DNA from: Chlamydiota bacterium
GTDB lineage: Bacteria > Chlamydiota > Chlamydiia > Chlamydiales > VGMA01
DNA: 17,334 bases
Direction: 5' to 3'
NCBI GenBank assembly: GCA_016866575.1
Contig: VGMA01000016.1
Coordinates: 1 to 17,334, forward strand
The stretch's first letter is position 1, and every line of letters starts with the position of its first letter. The notes under the pieces were generated by a model. That model worked only from the letters and a program-made list of their open reading frames with translations, searched no databases and was not told the origin of the DNA. This document shows positions 1-7,264 of the stretch, one piece after another. A program made the position numbers and the translations under genes.

Positions 1-471
1 TACTCAAAGAAATATTTTGACATTCATAAAGATCGCCGCTTGCAGATGCAAGAGCACAACAAAAAATCGATTCAGGTCTTAGGATCATTACTTGATCAAG
101 GGGGCGCATGCATTTACATAGCTCCAAGCGGAGGAAGAGATCGTCCTGACAAAAATGCCGTTTTTCAGGTCGCTGAATTCGATCCTCAAAGCATTCAACT
201 TTGCCGCCTATTAGGAAGTAAATCTAAGCAAAAAACCCATTTTTTCCCATTAGCTCTCAACACCCATGGCGTATTGCCTCCTCCTGATGGTTTACAGGTG
301 GAATTAGGTGAAAAAAGAAAAATCAACCGCTCTGCTATTGGAGCTGCGTTTGGAAAAGAAATTTCTTTTCCAGAGTTTGGTACACAAGATAAAGAAGAAA
401 GAAAAACTCTTGGGGCCAAATACGTTTGCCAGCTTGTCAAGAATCTCTATGAACAGTTATACCTTGATTGA
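1..471 (+). CDS. plsB: Glycerol-3-phosphate acyltransferase, plastid type (C-terminal part)
   Basis: The reading frame is open from base 1, so only the last 156 residues are present and the N-terminal HxxxxD acyltransferase motif lies outside the window. The enzyme puts the first acyl chain on sn-glycerol-3-phosphate to make lysophosphatidic acid for membrane phospholipids. The visible part has the block IAPSGGRDRP (about residues 40-49), then HFFPLAL (80-86), a Pro-rich turn, and ELGEKRKI (101-108) followed by EISFPEF (120-126). As I recall it, this series is characteristic of the soluble chloroplast enzyme (plant ATS1) and its chlamydial homologues rather than the long membrane-bound E. coli PlsB. 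The next gene starts 21 bases after the stop, so the two are probably co-transcribed. Seen: the motifs. Recalled: the family assignment. The gene symbol follows chlamydial usage. Confidence 0.88.
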   Translation, partial: YSKKYFDIHKDRRLQMQEHNKKSIQVLGSLLDQGGACIYIAPSGGRDRPDKNAVFQVAEFDPQSIQLCRLLGSKSKQKTHFFPLALNTHGVLPPPDGLQVELGEKRKINRSAIGAAFGKEISFPEFGTQDKEERKTLGAKYVCQLVKNLYEQLYLD

Positions 472-492
472 CAATTAGTAGAGGTGATTTTT

Positions 493-3375
493 ATGCAATG
501 GACACGCTGTCTATTTTTAACTGTAGTATCAACATTTATGCACGCAAAAACTATTGAAGATCTCAACGATCTAATGATTAAAACGCCATCTTTATCAGAA
601 AGAAAGATTGCAAAGATCAAACTCGAGAACGGCCTTACCGCTTTTATCGTCTCTGACCCAGGAGCTGATCAATCTGCAGCAGCATTAGCTGTAAACGTCG
701 GCGCATGGCATGACCCTGATAATTATGAAGGAATGGCTCATTTTACTGAGCATTTACTTTTTCTTGGGACAAAAAACTACCCGGCTGAAGATGAACTTTT
801 CCAGTACTGCGGCACCCATGGAGGTCTTGTCAACGCCTATACCTGGACCGACAGAACAGTCTACATGTTTAGCGTTCAAAACGATGCCTTTGAAGGTGGC
901 CTTGCTAGATTTTCTGACTTTTTCAAAAATCCCCTCTTTAGCAAAAACGGCGTGCAAAGAGAATTAAATGCTGTCAATCAAGAGCATGCAAAAAATATTG
1001 AAAGTGATAACCATCGCCAGTGGATGATCCTAAAAACACTAGGCAATCCTCAACATGACAACAGAAAATTTTCAACAGGAACAGCTGAGACATTAGGCCG
1101 CATTCCTCACGAAGAGCTTGTCAACTGGTTTTCTACTCACTATAGCGCTGATCGGATGTATTTAACCATTTATACTAAGCATCCTCTAGATCAAGCAACT
1201 TCATGGGTAGAAGAATATTTCGCCGAAATACGTAATGCCAAAGTAGAACCACTAAGCTACACAAAGCTTCTCTCTAGAGAGATCGAAGGGCATATTGTCT
1301 ACCAAAAACCTGTGCGAGATCTACGAAATATCAGCTTAATATGGGACGTGTCCTCAGACTATGTAACCGATCTAGACAAACAGACTCCAACACTGATCGC
1401 CTATGCTTTAAATCAAAAAACCCCCTCAAGTCTGTATCAATGCCTAAAAGATGAAGGATTGATTGAAAATATCGACGCTTCTTACTCACACCTAGGAGAC
1501 AAAAACGGTCTTTTTGAGATCTCTTGCGATCTAACAAAGCAAGGAGCCCTCAACTATGGAGAAGTAATAAAAAGATGTTATCAGGCCATTTCGACAATCC
1601 AAAAAAATGGCGTACCTGAGTTTATCTTTCAAGAAATGACCAAAATGGCTGAACTGAGATATGAATACCAATCGAGAACAAATGCGTTCAATTTCGTCTC
1701 TAATGCAGCACACCAAATGATCAATGAAAGCTTTTCCACTTTTCCACGTAAGCAAGTAAGCCCTACATCTTACTCTTACGAAGAGACAAAAAGCTTTGCC
1801 AAAACACTCATTCCTGCAAAAGCTGCTGTTTTCTTTACTGTTCCTTGCGATCTAGTGAGCTGGAAGCCTACGAACAAAGAAAAATGGTATGGAACAGAGT
1901 ATAGCATTGCCAAAATCGATAAAAATAGTTTAGCCGCTTGGGGATCACCTTCTTCTTCAGAATCAATCTCCATCTGTTCTGTAAATCCTTACCTTCCTGA
2001 TGAGGTAGCACTTGTTAATAAGGTAAAAAGCGATAGCTTTCCTATCGAGCCTGTACTTTTAGAAAATGACTCTTTAGGCAAGCTCTACTTCTTTAGCGAT
2101 GCTTTCTATCTAGCACCTAAAGCAGAAATTTACTTGGCAATCAAAAGTAAAGCTATTCAAGATGATCCTGAATCAGAAGTGATGACCGATTTGTTAGCAC
2201 TTTGTTATCAAAGGCAACTATCGAATGTTTTTTCCTATGCAAATCGTGCAGGAATTGCCTCTTCTTTAGAGCGTGGCGATTTTTGTTTGCAGCTTTCAAT
2301 TAGCGGCTTTAGTCAAAAAGCCAATACATTAGTTAACGATGTATTTTATCAGATAAAAAATACAGAGCTTGAAGAAAAAACATTCTCTCTTATCAAAGAT
2401 GAGCTACTTTCAGAATACGATAGTAAAACCAAACAAATTGCATTTTCGCAAGCAAATGAGACCCTGTCTCATGTATTGCAAAACGGTTCTGCTACCTCGT
2501 TTCAGCTTTATCAGACACTTTTACCTCTCAATTTCGAAAAGTTTAAAGCTTTTAAAGCACAATTTTTTGATAGCATTTACATAGAAGGGTTTGCAGGGGG
2601 AAATCTTTGTGAAGAGGATGCAAAATCGCTATGGAAGATCTGCAAAAAAGAGCTCTTCTCTAAGCCTTTTGGAACAAAAGAGCATCTGCAAAAAAGCGTT
2701 TTGATCCTCCCCGAAACAGGAGGACCTTTCGCAATTGCAGCTTCTTCTTCTATGCAAGGGAACGCCGCACTGATTGCTTTACAATTAGGCTCTCATTCTT
2801 ACCAAAAACGTGCTTGTCAGCTCATATTAGGAAGGGCTTTCCAAGATGCTTTCTTCAATCAACTACGCACTAAGCAGCAGCTTGGATACATCGTTAGAGC
2901 CTGGCCAACGTACATGCAAGATGAGCTAATTTTATGCATGGGAGCGCAGTCAGCTACTTATGCCCCAGAAGAGCTGGTAATACGTTTTGAAGCTTTTGCA
3001 GAAGAGTATCAAAAAAATCTTTCTGAAGAGATCACGGAAGAATCTTTTGAAAAAATCAAAAACGCTCTTATCGTGCAATACATGGAGCCTCCACGCAATC
3101 TTCAAGAGCTATCTACGCGCTATTTTACCTATGCATATGAATTTAAGGGTGAATTTGATCGCTATCTAAAGATTGTCAATGCACTTAAAGATCTCGATTA
3201 CAAAGGCTTTATTGACTCAGCAAGAGCATTTTTATCACGCGAGAACACCAAACGTTTGGCAATCCAAATCACTGGTGAAAATAGGCAAGCGTTATATAAA
3301 TACAAACCTTGCTCTAAAGATGAGCTGCAAGCATGCTCACAATTTGTGACTAAAGTGGTTGAATCCGATTTTTAA
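493..3375 (+). CDS. ptr: Insulinase/pitrilysin-family zinc protease (M16), exported
   Basis: This 960-residue protein has the size and layout of protease III (pitrilysin) and insulin-degrading enzyme. The inverted zinc motif HxxEH is present as HFTEH (residues 83-87), and the third ligand is probably the Glu in AVNQEH about 75 residues later. The C-terminal half carries the LRTKQQLGYIV segment typical of the second, non-catalytic M16 half. The family degrades short peptides inside a closed chamber. Residues 1 to about 19 (MQWTRCLFLT...) look like a cleavable signal peptide ending near MHA, so a periplasmic location is likely. I chose the ATG at 493 because GAGGTG at 481-486 sits 6 bases before it; an in-frame GTG at 484 overlaps that ribosome binding site. 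Linkage to plsB is as I remember it in Chlamydia (CT806/CT807). A hairpin terminator follows at once. Confidence 0.9.
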   Translation: MQWTRCLFLTVVSTFMHAKTIEDLNDLMIKTPSLSERKIAKIKLENGLTAFIVSDPGADQSAAALAVNVGAWHDPDNYEGMAHFTEHLLFLGTKNYPAEDELFQYCGTHGGLVNAYTWTDRTVYMFSVQNDAFEGGLARFSDFFKNPLFSKNGVQRELNAVNQEHAKNIESDNHRQWMILKTLGNPQHDNRKFSTGTAETLGRIPHEELVNWFSTHYSADRMYLTIYTKHPLDQATSWVEEYFAEIRNAKVEPLSYTKLLSREIEGHIVYQKPVRDLRNISLIWDVSSDYVTDLDKQTPTLIAYALNQKTPSSLYQCLKDEGLIENIDASYSHLGDKNGLFEISCDLTKQGALNYGEVIKRCYQAISTIQKNGVPEFIFQEMTKMAELRYEYQSRTNAFNFVSNAAHQMINESFSTFPRKQVSPTSYSYEETKSFAKTLIPAKAAVFFTVPCDLVSWKPTNKEKWYGTEYSIAKIDKNSLAAWGSPSSSESISICSVNPYLPDEVALVNKVKSDSFPIEPVLLENDSLGKLYFFSDAFYLAPKAEIYLAIKSKAIQDDPESEVMTDLLALCYQRQLSNVFSYANRAGIASSLERGDFCLQLSISGFSQKANTLVNDVFYQIKNTELEEKTFSLIKDELLSEYDSKTKQIAFSQANETLSHVLQNGSATSFQLYQTLLPLNFEKFKAFKAQFFDSIYIEGFAGGNLCEEDAKSLWKICKKELFSKPFGTKEHLQKSVLILPETGGPFAIAASSSMQGNAALIALQLGSHSYQKRACQLILGRAFQDAFFNQLRTKQQLGYIVRAWPTYMQDELILCMGAQSATYAPEELVIRFEAFAEEYQKNLSEEITEESFEKIKNALIVQYMEPPRNLQELSTRYFTYAYEFKGEFDRYLKIVNALKDLDYKGFIDSARAFLSRENTKRLAIQITGENRQALYKYKPCSKDELQACSQFVTKVVESDF

Positions 3376-3381
3376 TTAAAA

Positions 3382-3419
3382 AAAGAAGAGATCTATTCAC
3401 TCTAATAGATCTCTTCTTT
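3382..3419 (-). terminator. Rho-independent terminator, probably bidirectional
   Basis: A perfect 16-bp inverted repeat (3382-3397 pairing with 3404-3419, loop CACTCT) lies between the convergent protease gene and yebC. Read on the minus strand, the stem runs into seven T residues followed by AATTA, so it best terminates the prfB-yebC operon. On the plus strand the T tract is only part of the stem (TTCTTTC), so it would be a weaker stop for the protease transcript. Confidence 0.8.
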
Positions 3420-3448
3420 CCAAATCTTCTATTTTCTACAAATTTTGA

Positions 3449-4165
3449 TTAAATATTCATGTTGTGAAAGACTTCAACAACATCATCGATTTCTTCAAGC
3501 CATTCAATAAGATCCAAATTGGCCTGCTTTGCCTCATCATTGCAATCGATTTGCAACTTTGGTATCGCCTGAACATCGGCTTCTACTACTTTTGCCCCTG
3601 CTGCATCAATGATCTCTTTAATCTCAAATAAAAGTTCAGGAGGAGCTACCACAATATAATGCTCTTCTGCATCTTCGAAATCTTCTGCTCCAGCTTCTAA
3701 AACCAAAGAAAATAGCTCGTCATGATCTACTCCCTTTTTCTCTACTTGCAAAACAGCTTTTCTATCAAATTGAAAAGCTACAGATCCCGGTGAAGCAATA
3801 TTGCCCCCTCTTTTATTAGTAGCGATACGCATATCTGAAGAAATGCGATTTTTGTTGTCTGTAGCAATATCCACCAAGATACCAACACCTCCGTGACCGT
3901 AGAGCTCATACGTCATCTCAAAATAGTCTGCCGTATCAGGACTTGAAGCTTTTTTGATGTTTCTATCGATAATATCATTAGGTACGTTAGCCTCTTTAGC
4001 TTTTATAATAGCCATCCGAAGACGAGGATTCATCTTAGGATCCGCTCCTCCTTGCTTAACTGCAGAGATCAACTCTTTTGCTGCTTTTGAAAAAATCTTC
4101 CCTTTTGCTGCGTCCGCTTTTCCTTTGCGGTGCTTTATGTTTGCCCATTTACTATGTCCGGCCAT
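3449..4165 (-). CDS. yebC: YebC/PmpR/TACO1-family protein
   Basis: This 238-residue protein opens with the family signature MAGHSKWANIKHRKG and also has ELYGHGGVGILVD and the RISSDMR segment. Its length is close to the usual 240-250. The family was long annotated as a transcriptional regulator. The mitochondrial member TACO1 is a translational activator, and bacterial members have since been linked to relief of ribosome stalling, which suits an operon with release factor 2. I chose the ATG at 4165 because a GAGGG ribosome binding site lies about 5 bases upstream; GTG and ATG codons at 4177 and 4168 are in frame but overlap that site and precede the conserved start. It is the last gene of the operon, 23 bases after the preceding acetyltransferase, and is followed by a strong hairpin terminator. 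Confidence 0.93.
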   Translation of the reverse strand: MAGHSKWANIKHRKGKADAAKGKIFSKAAKELISAVKQGGADPKMNPRLRMAIIKAKEANVPNDIIDRNIKKASSPDTADYFEMTYELYGHGGVGILVDIATDNKNRISSDMRIATNKRGGNIASPGSVAFQFDRKAVLQVEKKGVDHDELFSLVLEAGAEDFEDAEEHYIVVAPPELLFEIKEIIDAAGAKVVEADVQAIPKLQIDCNDEAKQANLDLIEWLEEIDDVVEVFHNMNI

Positions 4166-4188
4166 CATTTCCCTCACATTTCGATTGA

Positions 4189-4689
4189 TTACAGTTTCAA
4201 TTGCATCAGTATTTTATCGCGAAAACCATCTTCTTCTCTTAAAAAATTCTTGTGGCATCCATATTGTTTAAATCCAAAACGCTCATAAAGACGAATGGCG
4301 GGATTGTCTTGATAGACTTCTAAGTGAAGAAGCTCTAGATTAAACCGCTCTTTTGCCATTTCTATTAAATGCCCAAGCAATTTTGTCCCTACCCCTTGAC
4401 CTCGAAGATCTCGACGAATAGTAATCGCAAAAAGTGCTTGATGGCGCAGTTTAGAAAACATATTGATATAGAGATTGGCAACTCCGATCGGTATCCCTTC
4501 ATACTCGGCTGTGTACATCGCTCCATTTTGTATGTAGCTCATACAAATTCTTACAGCATCTTCCACTTCCACTAGATTGCTCATAGGAAACCAGCACAGC
4601 ACATCTTTATCCATAAGCCATTCGGTAAAAGGATACTTATCGTTTTCAATGCTGTCTCTTACCAAAATTTTATCTTTTTCGAGCTTCAT
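4189..4689 (-). CDS. GNAT-family N-acetyltransferase (operon copy 2)
   Basis: This 166-residue protein spans one GNAT fold. The acetyl-CoA pyrophosphate-binding motif A is clear as RRDLRGQGVGTKLL (about residues 92-105), followed by an ending of the type NPAIRLYERFGFKQYG that is typical of motif B. GNAT enzymes move an acetyl group from acetyl-CoA to an amine; the substrate here cannot be read from sequence. Its start ATG overlaps the stop TGA of the upstream GNAT gene (ATGA, 4686-4689), which implies translational coupling, and a GGAGG site lies 7 bases upstream. It shares a WxxD..VL.WF.M N-terminal pattern with the upstream GNAT, so the pair looks like an old tandem duplication. In Chlamydia a single related gene (CT458, from memory) sits between prfB and yebC. 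Confidence 0.85.
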   Translation of the reverse strand: MKLEKDKILVRDSIENDKYPFTEWLMDKDVLCWFPMSNLVEVEDAVRICMSYIQNGAMYTAEYEGIPIGVANLYINMFSKLRHQALFAITIRRDLRGQGVGTKLLGHLIEMAKERFNLELLHLEVYQDNPAIRLYERFGFKQYGCHKNFLREEDGFRDKILMQLKL

Positions 4690-5195
4690 AGATCTGCCTC
4701 CATCACTACTCTTGCTACAAGCTGATCACCTCTTTTAAAAAAACCTTCTTGACGAATGATTTCTTTAAAACCCTCTTTTTCCAAGATATGCTTCAAAGGG
4801 GAATCGATCATGATTTCAAAATGTATAGAACGAAGACGGAAATAATTTTTCCCTAAATTTTTGATATTCTTGATCAAAGAAGTAGCAACACCTCTATTTT
4901 CAAACTCAGGATCTACCGCTAAATAAACAATCGCTAAGTGCGATATTTTTCGGTAAGGCATCAAAAAAAGAGTCACTACTCCAACAGGAGTATTTTCATA
5001 TAAAGCAGTAAGACTTGCCTTATACTTAGCAAATGCCACCCAATTTGTTACCATTAAACGGACCTCGTTTTCTAAGTCCATGGAAAACCATTTGAGTACT
5101 CTTTCATCAGATACCCATTTCATCAGAGCTTCTTGATCTAAAGGCTCTGTGTAACGGATATCATAAGCTGGAAGATCAACAATGAAATCAGCCAT
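4686..5195 (-). CDS. GNAT-family N-acetyltransferase (operon copy 1)
   Basis: This 169-residue GNAT-like protein is related to the next gene: both have an early W.SDERVLKWFSM-type segment, a YENTPVGV strand and a HLAIVYLAV beta strand before motif A. Motif A is present as ENRGVATSLI, with the Gly-x-Ala form. The C-terminal motif B is less regular (LKHILEKEGFKEI), so substrate specificity has probably diverged. The ATG at 5195 is preferred: AAGGA lies 8 bases upstream, and the ATG overlaps the last codons and stop of prfB by 8 bases (ATGGCTGA). A TTG at 5201 is also in frame. The overlap means translation is likely coupled to that of release factor 2. The substrate is unknown; a ribosomal protein or translation factor would fit the neighbourhood, but that is a guess. 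Confidence 0.82.
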   Translation of the reverse strand: MADFIVDLPAYDIRYTEPLDQEALMKWVSDERVLKWFSMDLENEVRLMVTNWVAFAKYKASLTALYENTPVGVVTLFLMPYRKISHLAIVYLAVDPEFENRGVATSLIKNIKNLGKNYFRLRSIHFEIMIDSPLKHILEKEGFKEIIRQEGFFKRGDQLVARVVMEADL

Positions 5196-6286
5196 CTCCA
5201 AATTCCTTAAGGTATGCTTGGATTAAAGGATCTAAATCTCCGTCCATAACGCTGTCGATGTTGCCGATTTCATACTTGGTGCGAGCATCTTTCACCAAAG
5301 TGTAGGGCTGAAAAACATAGCTTCTGATCTGCGATCCCCAGCCTATGTCTTTTTTTTCACCACCCATTTTTTTGATCTCTTCACTTTGCTTTGCTCGTTC
5401 TAATTCGTACAATTTTGATTTGAGCATTTTCATACAGCTTTCTTTGTTTTGTAGCTGGCTGCGCTCTTTTTGGCAAGAAACAACTATTCCCGTTGGCATG
5501 TGTGTAATACGCACAGCTGATTCTGTTTTGTTGACGTGCTGACCCCCTGCGCCTGAAGCTCTATACGTATCGATACGTATTTCCTCAGGATTGATTGTAA
5601 CTTCGACTGTGTCATCAATTACAGGTATTGCATCAACTGAAGCAAAACTTGTATGCCTTTTTGCGTTAGCATCAAAAGGAGAAATTCTCACTAAACGATG
5701 AACGCCGCTTTCTGCTTTCAAAAGACCGTATGCATATTTACCCGAGATTTTAAAGGTAATATTTTTTATTCCAGCAACGTCACCTTCTAGCTCATCTTCA
5801 ATTTCACATTTCCAGCCCTTTTTTTGGGTATATCGCTGATACATTCTTGCGAGCATAGAGGCCCAGTCGCATGACTCAGTTCCGCCCGCGCCTGCATTGA
5901 TACTAAGATAACAATCTTTTTCATCCATAGGGCCTGAAAGCATCTTCTTGATCTCTAGCTCATCTAAGATTTTTTCTAACTTTTCTACTTCTGTTTTACT
6001 TTCTAGTAAAAGCTCGTCATCTTGAGAAGCAAATATGTCAGGGTAGATATCAGCTAAATCGTTAATGCGGCGTAAAAGATCTTGAAAAGGGATCGTCCAT
6101 TCTTTAATATCCCCTATCTCCTTAATGACCTGCTGGGCTACTTCTTGATTATCCCAAAAAGTTGCTGAAGACATTCTCTCTTCTAATTCATTGATACGAT
6201 TTTCTTTGTTAGCGATGTCAAAGATACCTCTGCATTAAAAGTGTTCTTTCTTGCATTTCTTTGATCTGAGAAGTTAAATCATCCAT
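5188..6286 (-). CDS. prfB: Peptide chain release factor 2, expressed by +1 programmed frameshift
   Basis: RF2 reads UAA and UGA stops and triggers peptide release at the ribosome. The product is 365 residues, the same as E. coli RF2. It carries the stop-recognition tripeptide SPF (residues 202-204) and the catalytic GGQ in SGAGGQHVN (247-249). The first 22 codons run from the ATG at 6286 to CTT at 6223-6221 and then meet an in-frame TGA at 6220-6218. Skipping base 6220 gives GAC and the long frame to 5188, so the coding parts are 6286-6221 and 6219-5188. The slip site AGG-TAT-CTT-TGA-C is the classic RF2 autoregulatory signal, in which low RF2 favours the shift. A GGAG site lies 5 bases before the ATG. 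This is the first gene of the operon, with the promoter at 6320-6348. Confidence 0.96.
6217..6232 (-). promoter_or_regulatory. RF2 programmed +1 frameshift site
   Basis: On the minus strand the sequence is CAGAGGTATCTTTGAC. The SD-like AGAGG (6231-6227) is three bases before the slippery CTT (6223-6221), and the UGA (6220-6218) is followed by C, the poor termination context used in E. coli prfB. Frame 0 ends at the UGA after 22 codons; the +1 frame continues through the rest of RF2. Confidence 0.93.
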
Positions 6287-6319
6287 ATTGGCTCCAAAAG
6301 TATAAAAATATAAAAATGA

Positions 6320-6348
6320 ATGATAGTTTTTTCTTGCATTAGAGTCAA
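6320..6348 (-). promoter_or_regulatory. Sigma-70-type promoter of the prfB operon
   Basis: On the minus strand TTGACT (6348-6343) is followed after 17 bases by TATCAT (6325-6320), each one mismatch from consensus. Transcription would begin near 6313, giving a leader of about 27 bases before the prfB ATG at 6286. Confidence 0.7.
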
Positions 6349-6377
6349 TAACAACCACTCTTTACTTTAATCTCAAG

Positions 6378-6398
6378 TAACTATAACATCTATAGTTA
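6378..6398. repeat. 8-bp inverted repeat at the start of the 198-residue gene
   Basis: TAACTATA (6378-6385) and TATAGTTA (6391-6398) form a perfect inverted repeat with a 5-base spacer, ending on the first base of the ATG at 6398. It could be an operator in the divergent prfB/hypothetical promoter region or a hairpin at the very 5' end of the message. A loose promoter (TTTACT 6361-6366, 15 bases, TATAAC 6382-6387) overlaps it. Confidence 0.4.
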
Positions 6399-6994
6399 TG
6401 ATTACCCCGACTCTAATGTATGAAACTGAGTGGCCCTCTTGCTTTGAAAGCTTTTCCACCTTTTGCGCTCAGGCATGGCAGGATTTATCAGCAAAAATCA
6501 ATGAATTAGTTCACGCTCTATTTTCACTATTTACCTACTTCTTCACAAACCCTCCACCAGAAAATTGCACAGCGCCAACTCCTAAGCCCCCTCAAATCGT
6601 ACAGCCTCTTCGCGCAATAGGATCGCAAGAGTCTTTACTAAGCGAATATGAAGTCTCAACACCTTTACTCAACCCTTATAACGATCAAAGAAGAGCTTCC
6701 CCTTCAGCAAGAATTATGAATTTGTCTCCTAATGTTCTTCAAGAACATGTTCGATGCTATTTATCAGAACTAACAAATAAACCATCTACTCTAAACCTGA
6801 ATCGAATTCAAGAGCTTTTGACCGATCTTAGTATTCAAGCTGATATCGAATACCAAACCCCCTCTGATATAAAGACGCAAGAAGATGCAGAATCGGTCAT
6901 AAAACTCCTGGAAGAAGAGTTAGAAAAAATACATCGTGAGAGATCTTTGAGCACTCATGTTCCATTTGATACAGCCCCTTCCAAAGATCTATAA
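6398..6994 (+). CDS. Hypothetical protein with short hydrophobic segment
   Basis: I do not recognise this 198-residue protein. The N-terminal third is rich in aromatic and Cys residues, with a hydrophobic stretch at about 37-50 (LVHALFSLFTYFFT). A proline-rich linker follows (about 51-70, NPPPENCTAPTPKPP), then a polar C-terminal region with a predicted helix of mixed charge near 155-180 (EDAESVIKLLEEELEKI). There is no clear ribosome binding site before either candidate start (ATG 6398, or in-frame ATG 6416), so the start is uncertain and a leaderless or very short-leader message is possible. It is divergent from prfB and lies beside another membrane-type hypothetical gene in a stretch absent from the Chlamydia order I remember. 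A host-interaction role is possible, but nothing in the sequence proves it. Confidence 0.65.
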   Translation: MITPTLMYETEWPSCFESFSTFCAQAWQDLSAKINELVHALFSLFTYFFTNPPPENCTAPTPKPPQIVQPLRAIGSQESLLSEYEVSTPLLNPYNDQRRASPSARIMNLSPNVLQEHVRCYLSELTNKPSTLNLNRIQELLTDLSIQADIEYQTPSDIKTQEDAESVIKLLEEELEKIHRERSLSTHVPFDTAPSKDL

Positions 6995-7053
6995 AGCCTT
7001 CTAACTTTTTAGATCTTAAAACTACGGCTTAATAATATTAACACGTTTCACTC

Positions 7054-7098
7054 AAAAATCTTTTTTGCTTGTATTAGGCTCGCAAAAGATTGTTTTTC
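7054..7098 (+). terminator. Possible terminator after the 198-residue gene
   Basis: AATCTTTTTTGC (7057-7068) can pair with GCAAAAGATT (7082-7091) with a 2-base bulge, and GTTTTT follows. The stem is AU-rich and lies about 60 bases beyond the stop codon. The rest of the 270-base gap (6995-7264) holds the downstream promoter and nothing else that I can identify. Confidence 0.4.
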
Positions 7099-7181
7099 AT
7101 ATTCCATTGAAAGTGAGAAATATTAAAAACCATTTTTCGTTCTTCTCAGAGCACTAAATTCTATCAAACCTTAATCACCTC

Positions 7182-7209
7182 TTTACATTAATAACCGATC
7201 ATATATAAT
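7182..7209 (+). promoter_or_regulatory. Strong sigma-70-type promoter of the 309-residue membrane protein gene
   Basis: TTTACA (7182-7187) and a perfect TATAAT (7204-7209) are separated by 16 bases. Transcription should begin near 7216, giving a leader of about 49 bases that ends in AGGAGG four bases before the ATG at 7265. Confidence 0.75.
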
Positions 7210-7222
7210 TACAAGAGATCGG
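7195..7222. promoter_or_regulatory. Operator-like inverted repeat over the -10 box
   Basis: CCGATC (7195-7200) and GATCGG (7217-7222) are perfect inverted 6-bp arms separated by 16 bases. They are centred on the TATAAT box, so a dimeric repressor bound here would block the promoter. No candidate regulator is encoded next to it. Confidence 0.4.
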
Positions 7223-7264
7223 AAACTAATATATTTTAAAATCTATACTTTTCTAGGAGGAATA

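Noticed and set aside
484..492. GTG at 484 as the start of the insulinase-type protease
   Set aside because: The GTG is part of the GAGGTG ribosome binding site for the ATG at 493, which begins a better signal peptide.
3954..4271. Plus-strand open frame with hydrophobic product over the start of yebC
   Set aside because: It lies opposite yebC and the adjacent GNAT gene, both of which have clear family motifs; no ribosome binding site or promoter supports it.
5188..6286. prfB as a pseudogene broken by an in-frame TGA
   Set aside because: The break is the known RF2 autoregulatory frameshift site, and the joined product has the normal 365-residue length with all key motifs.
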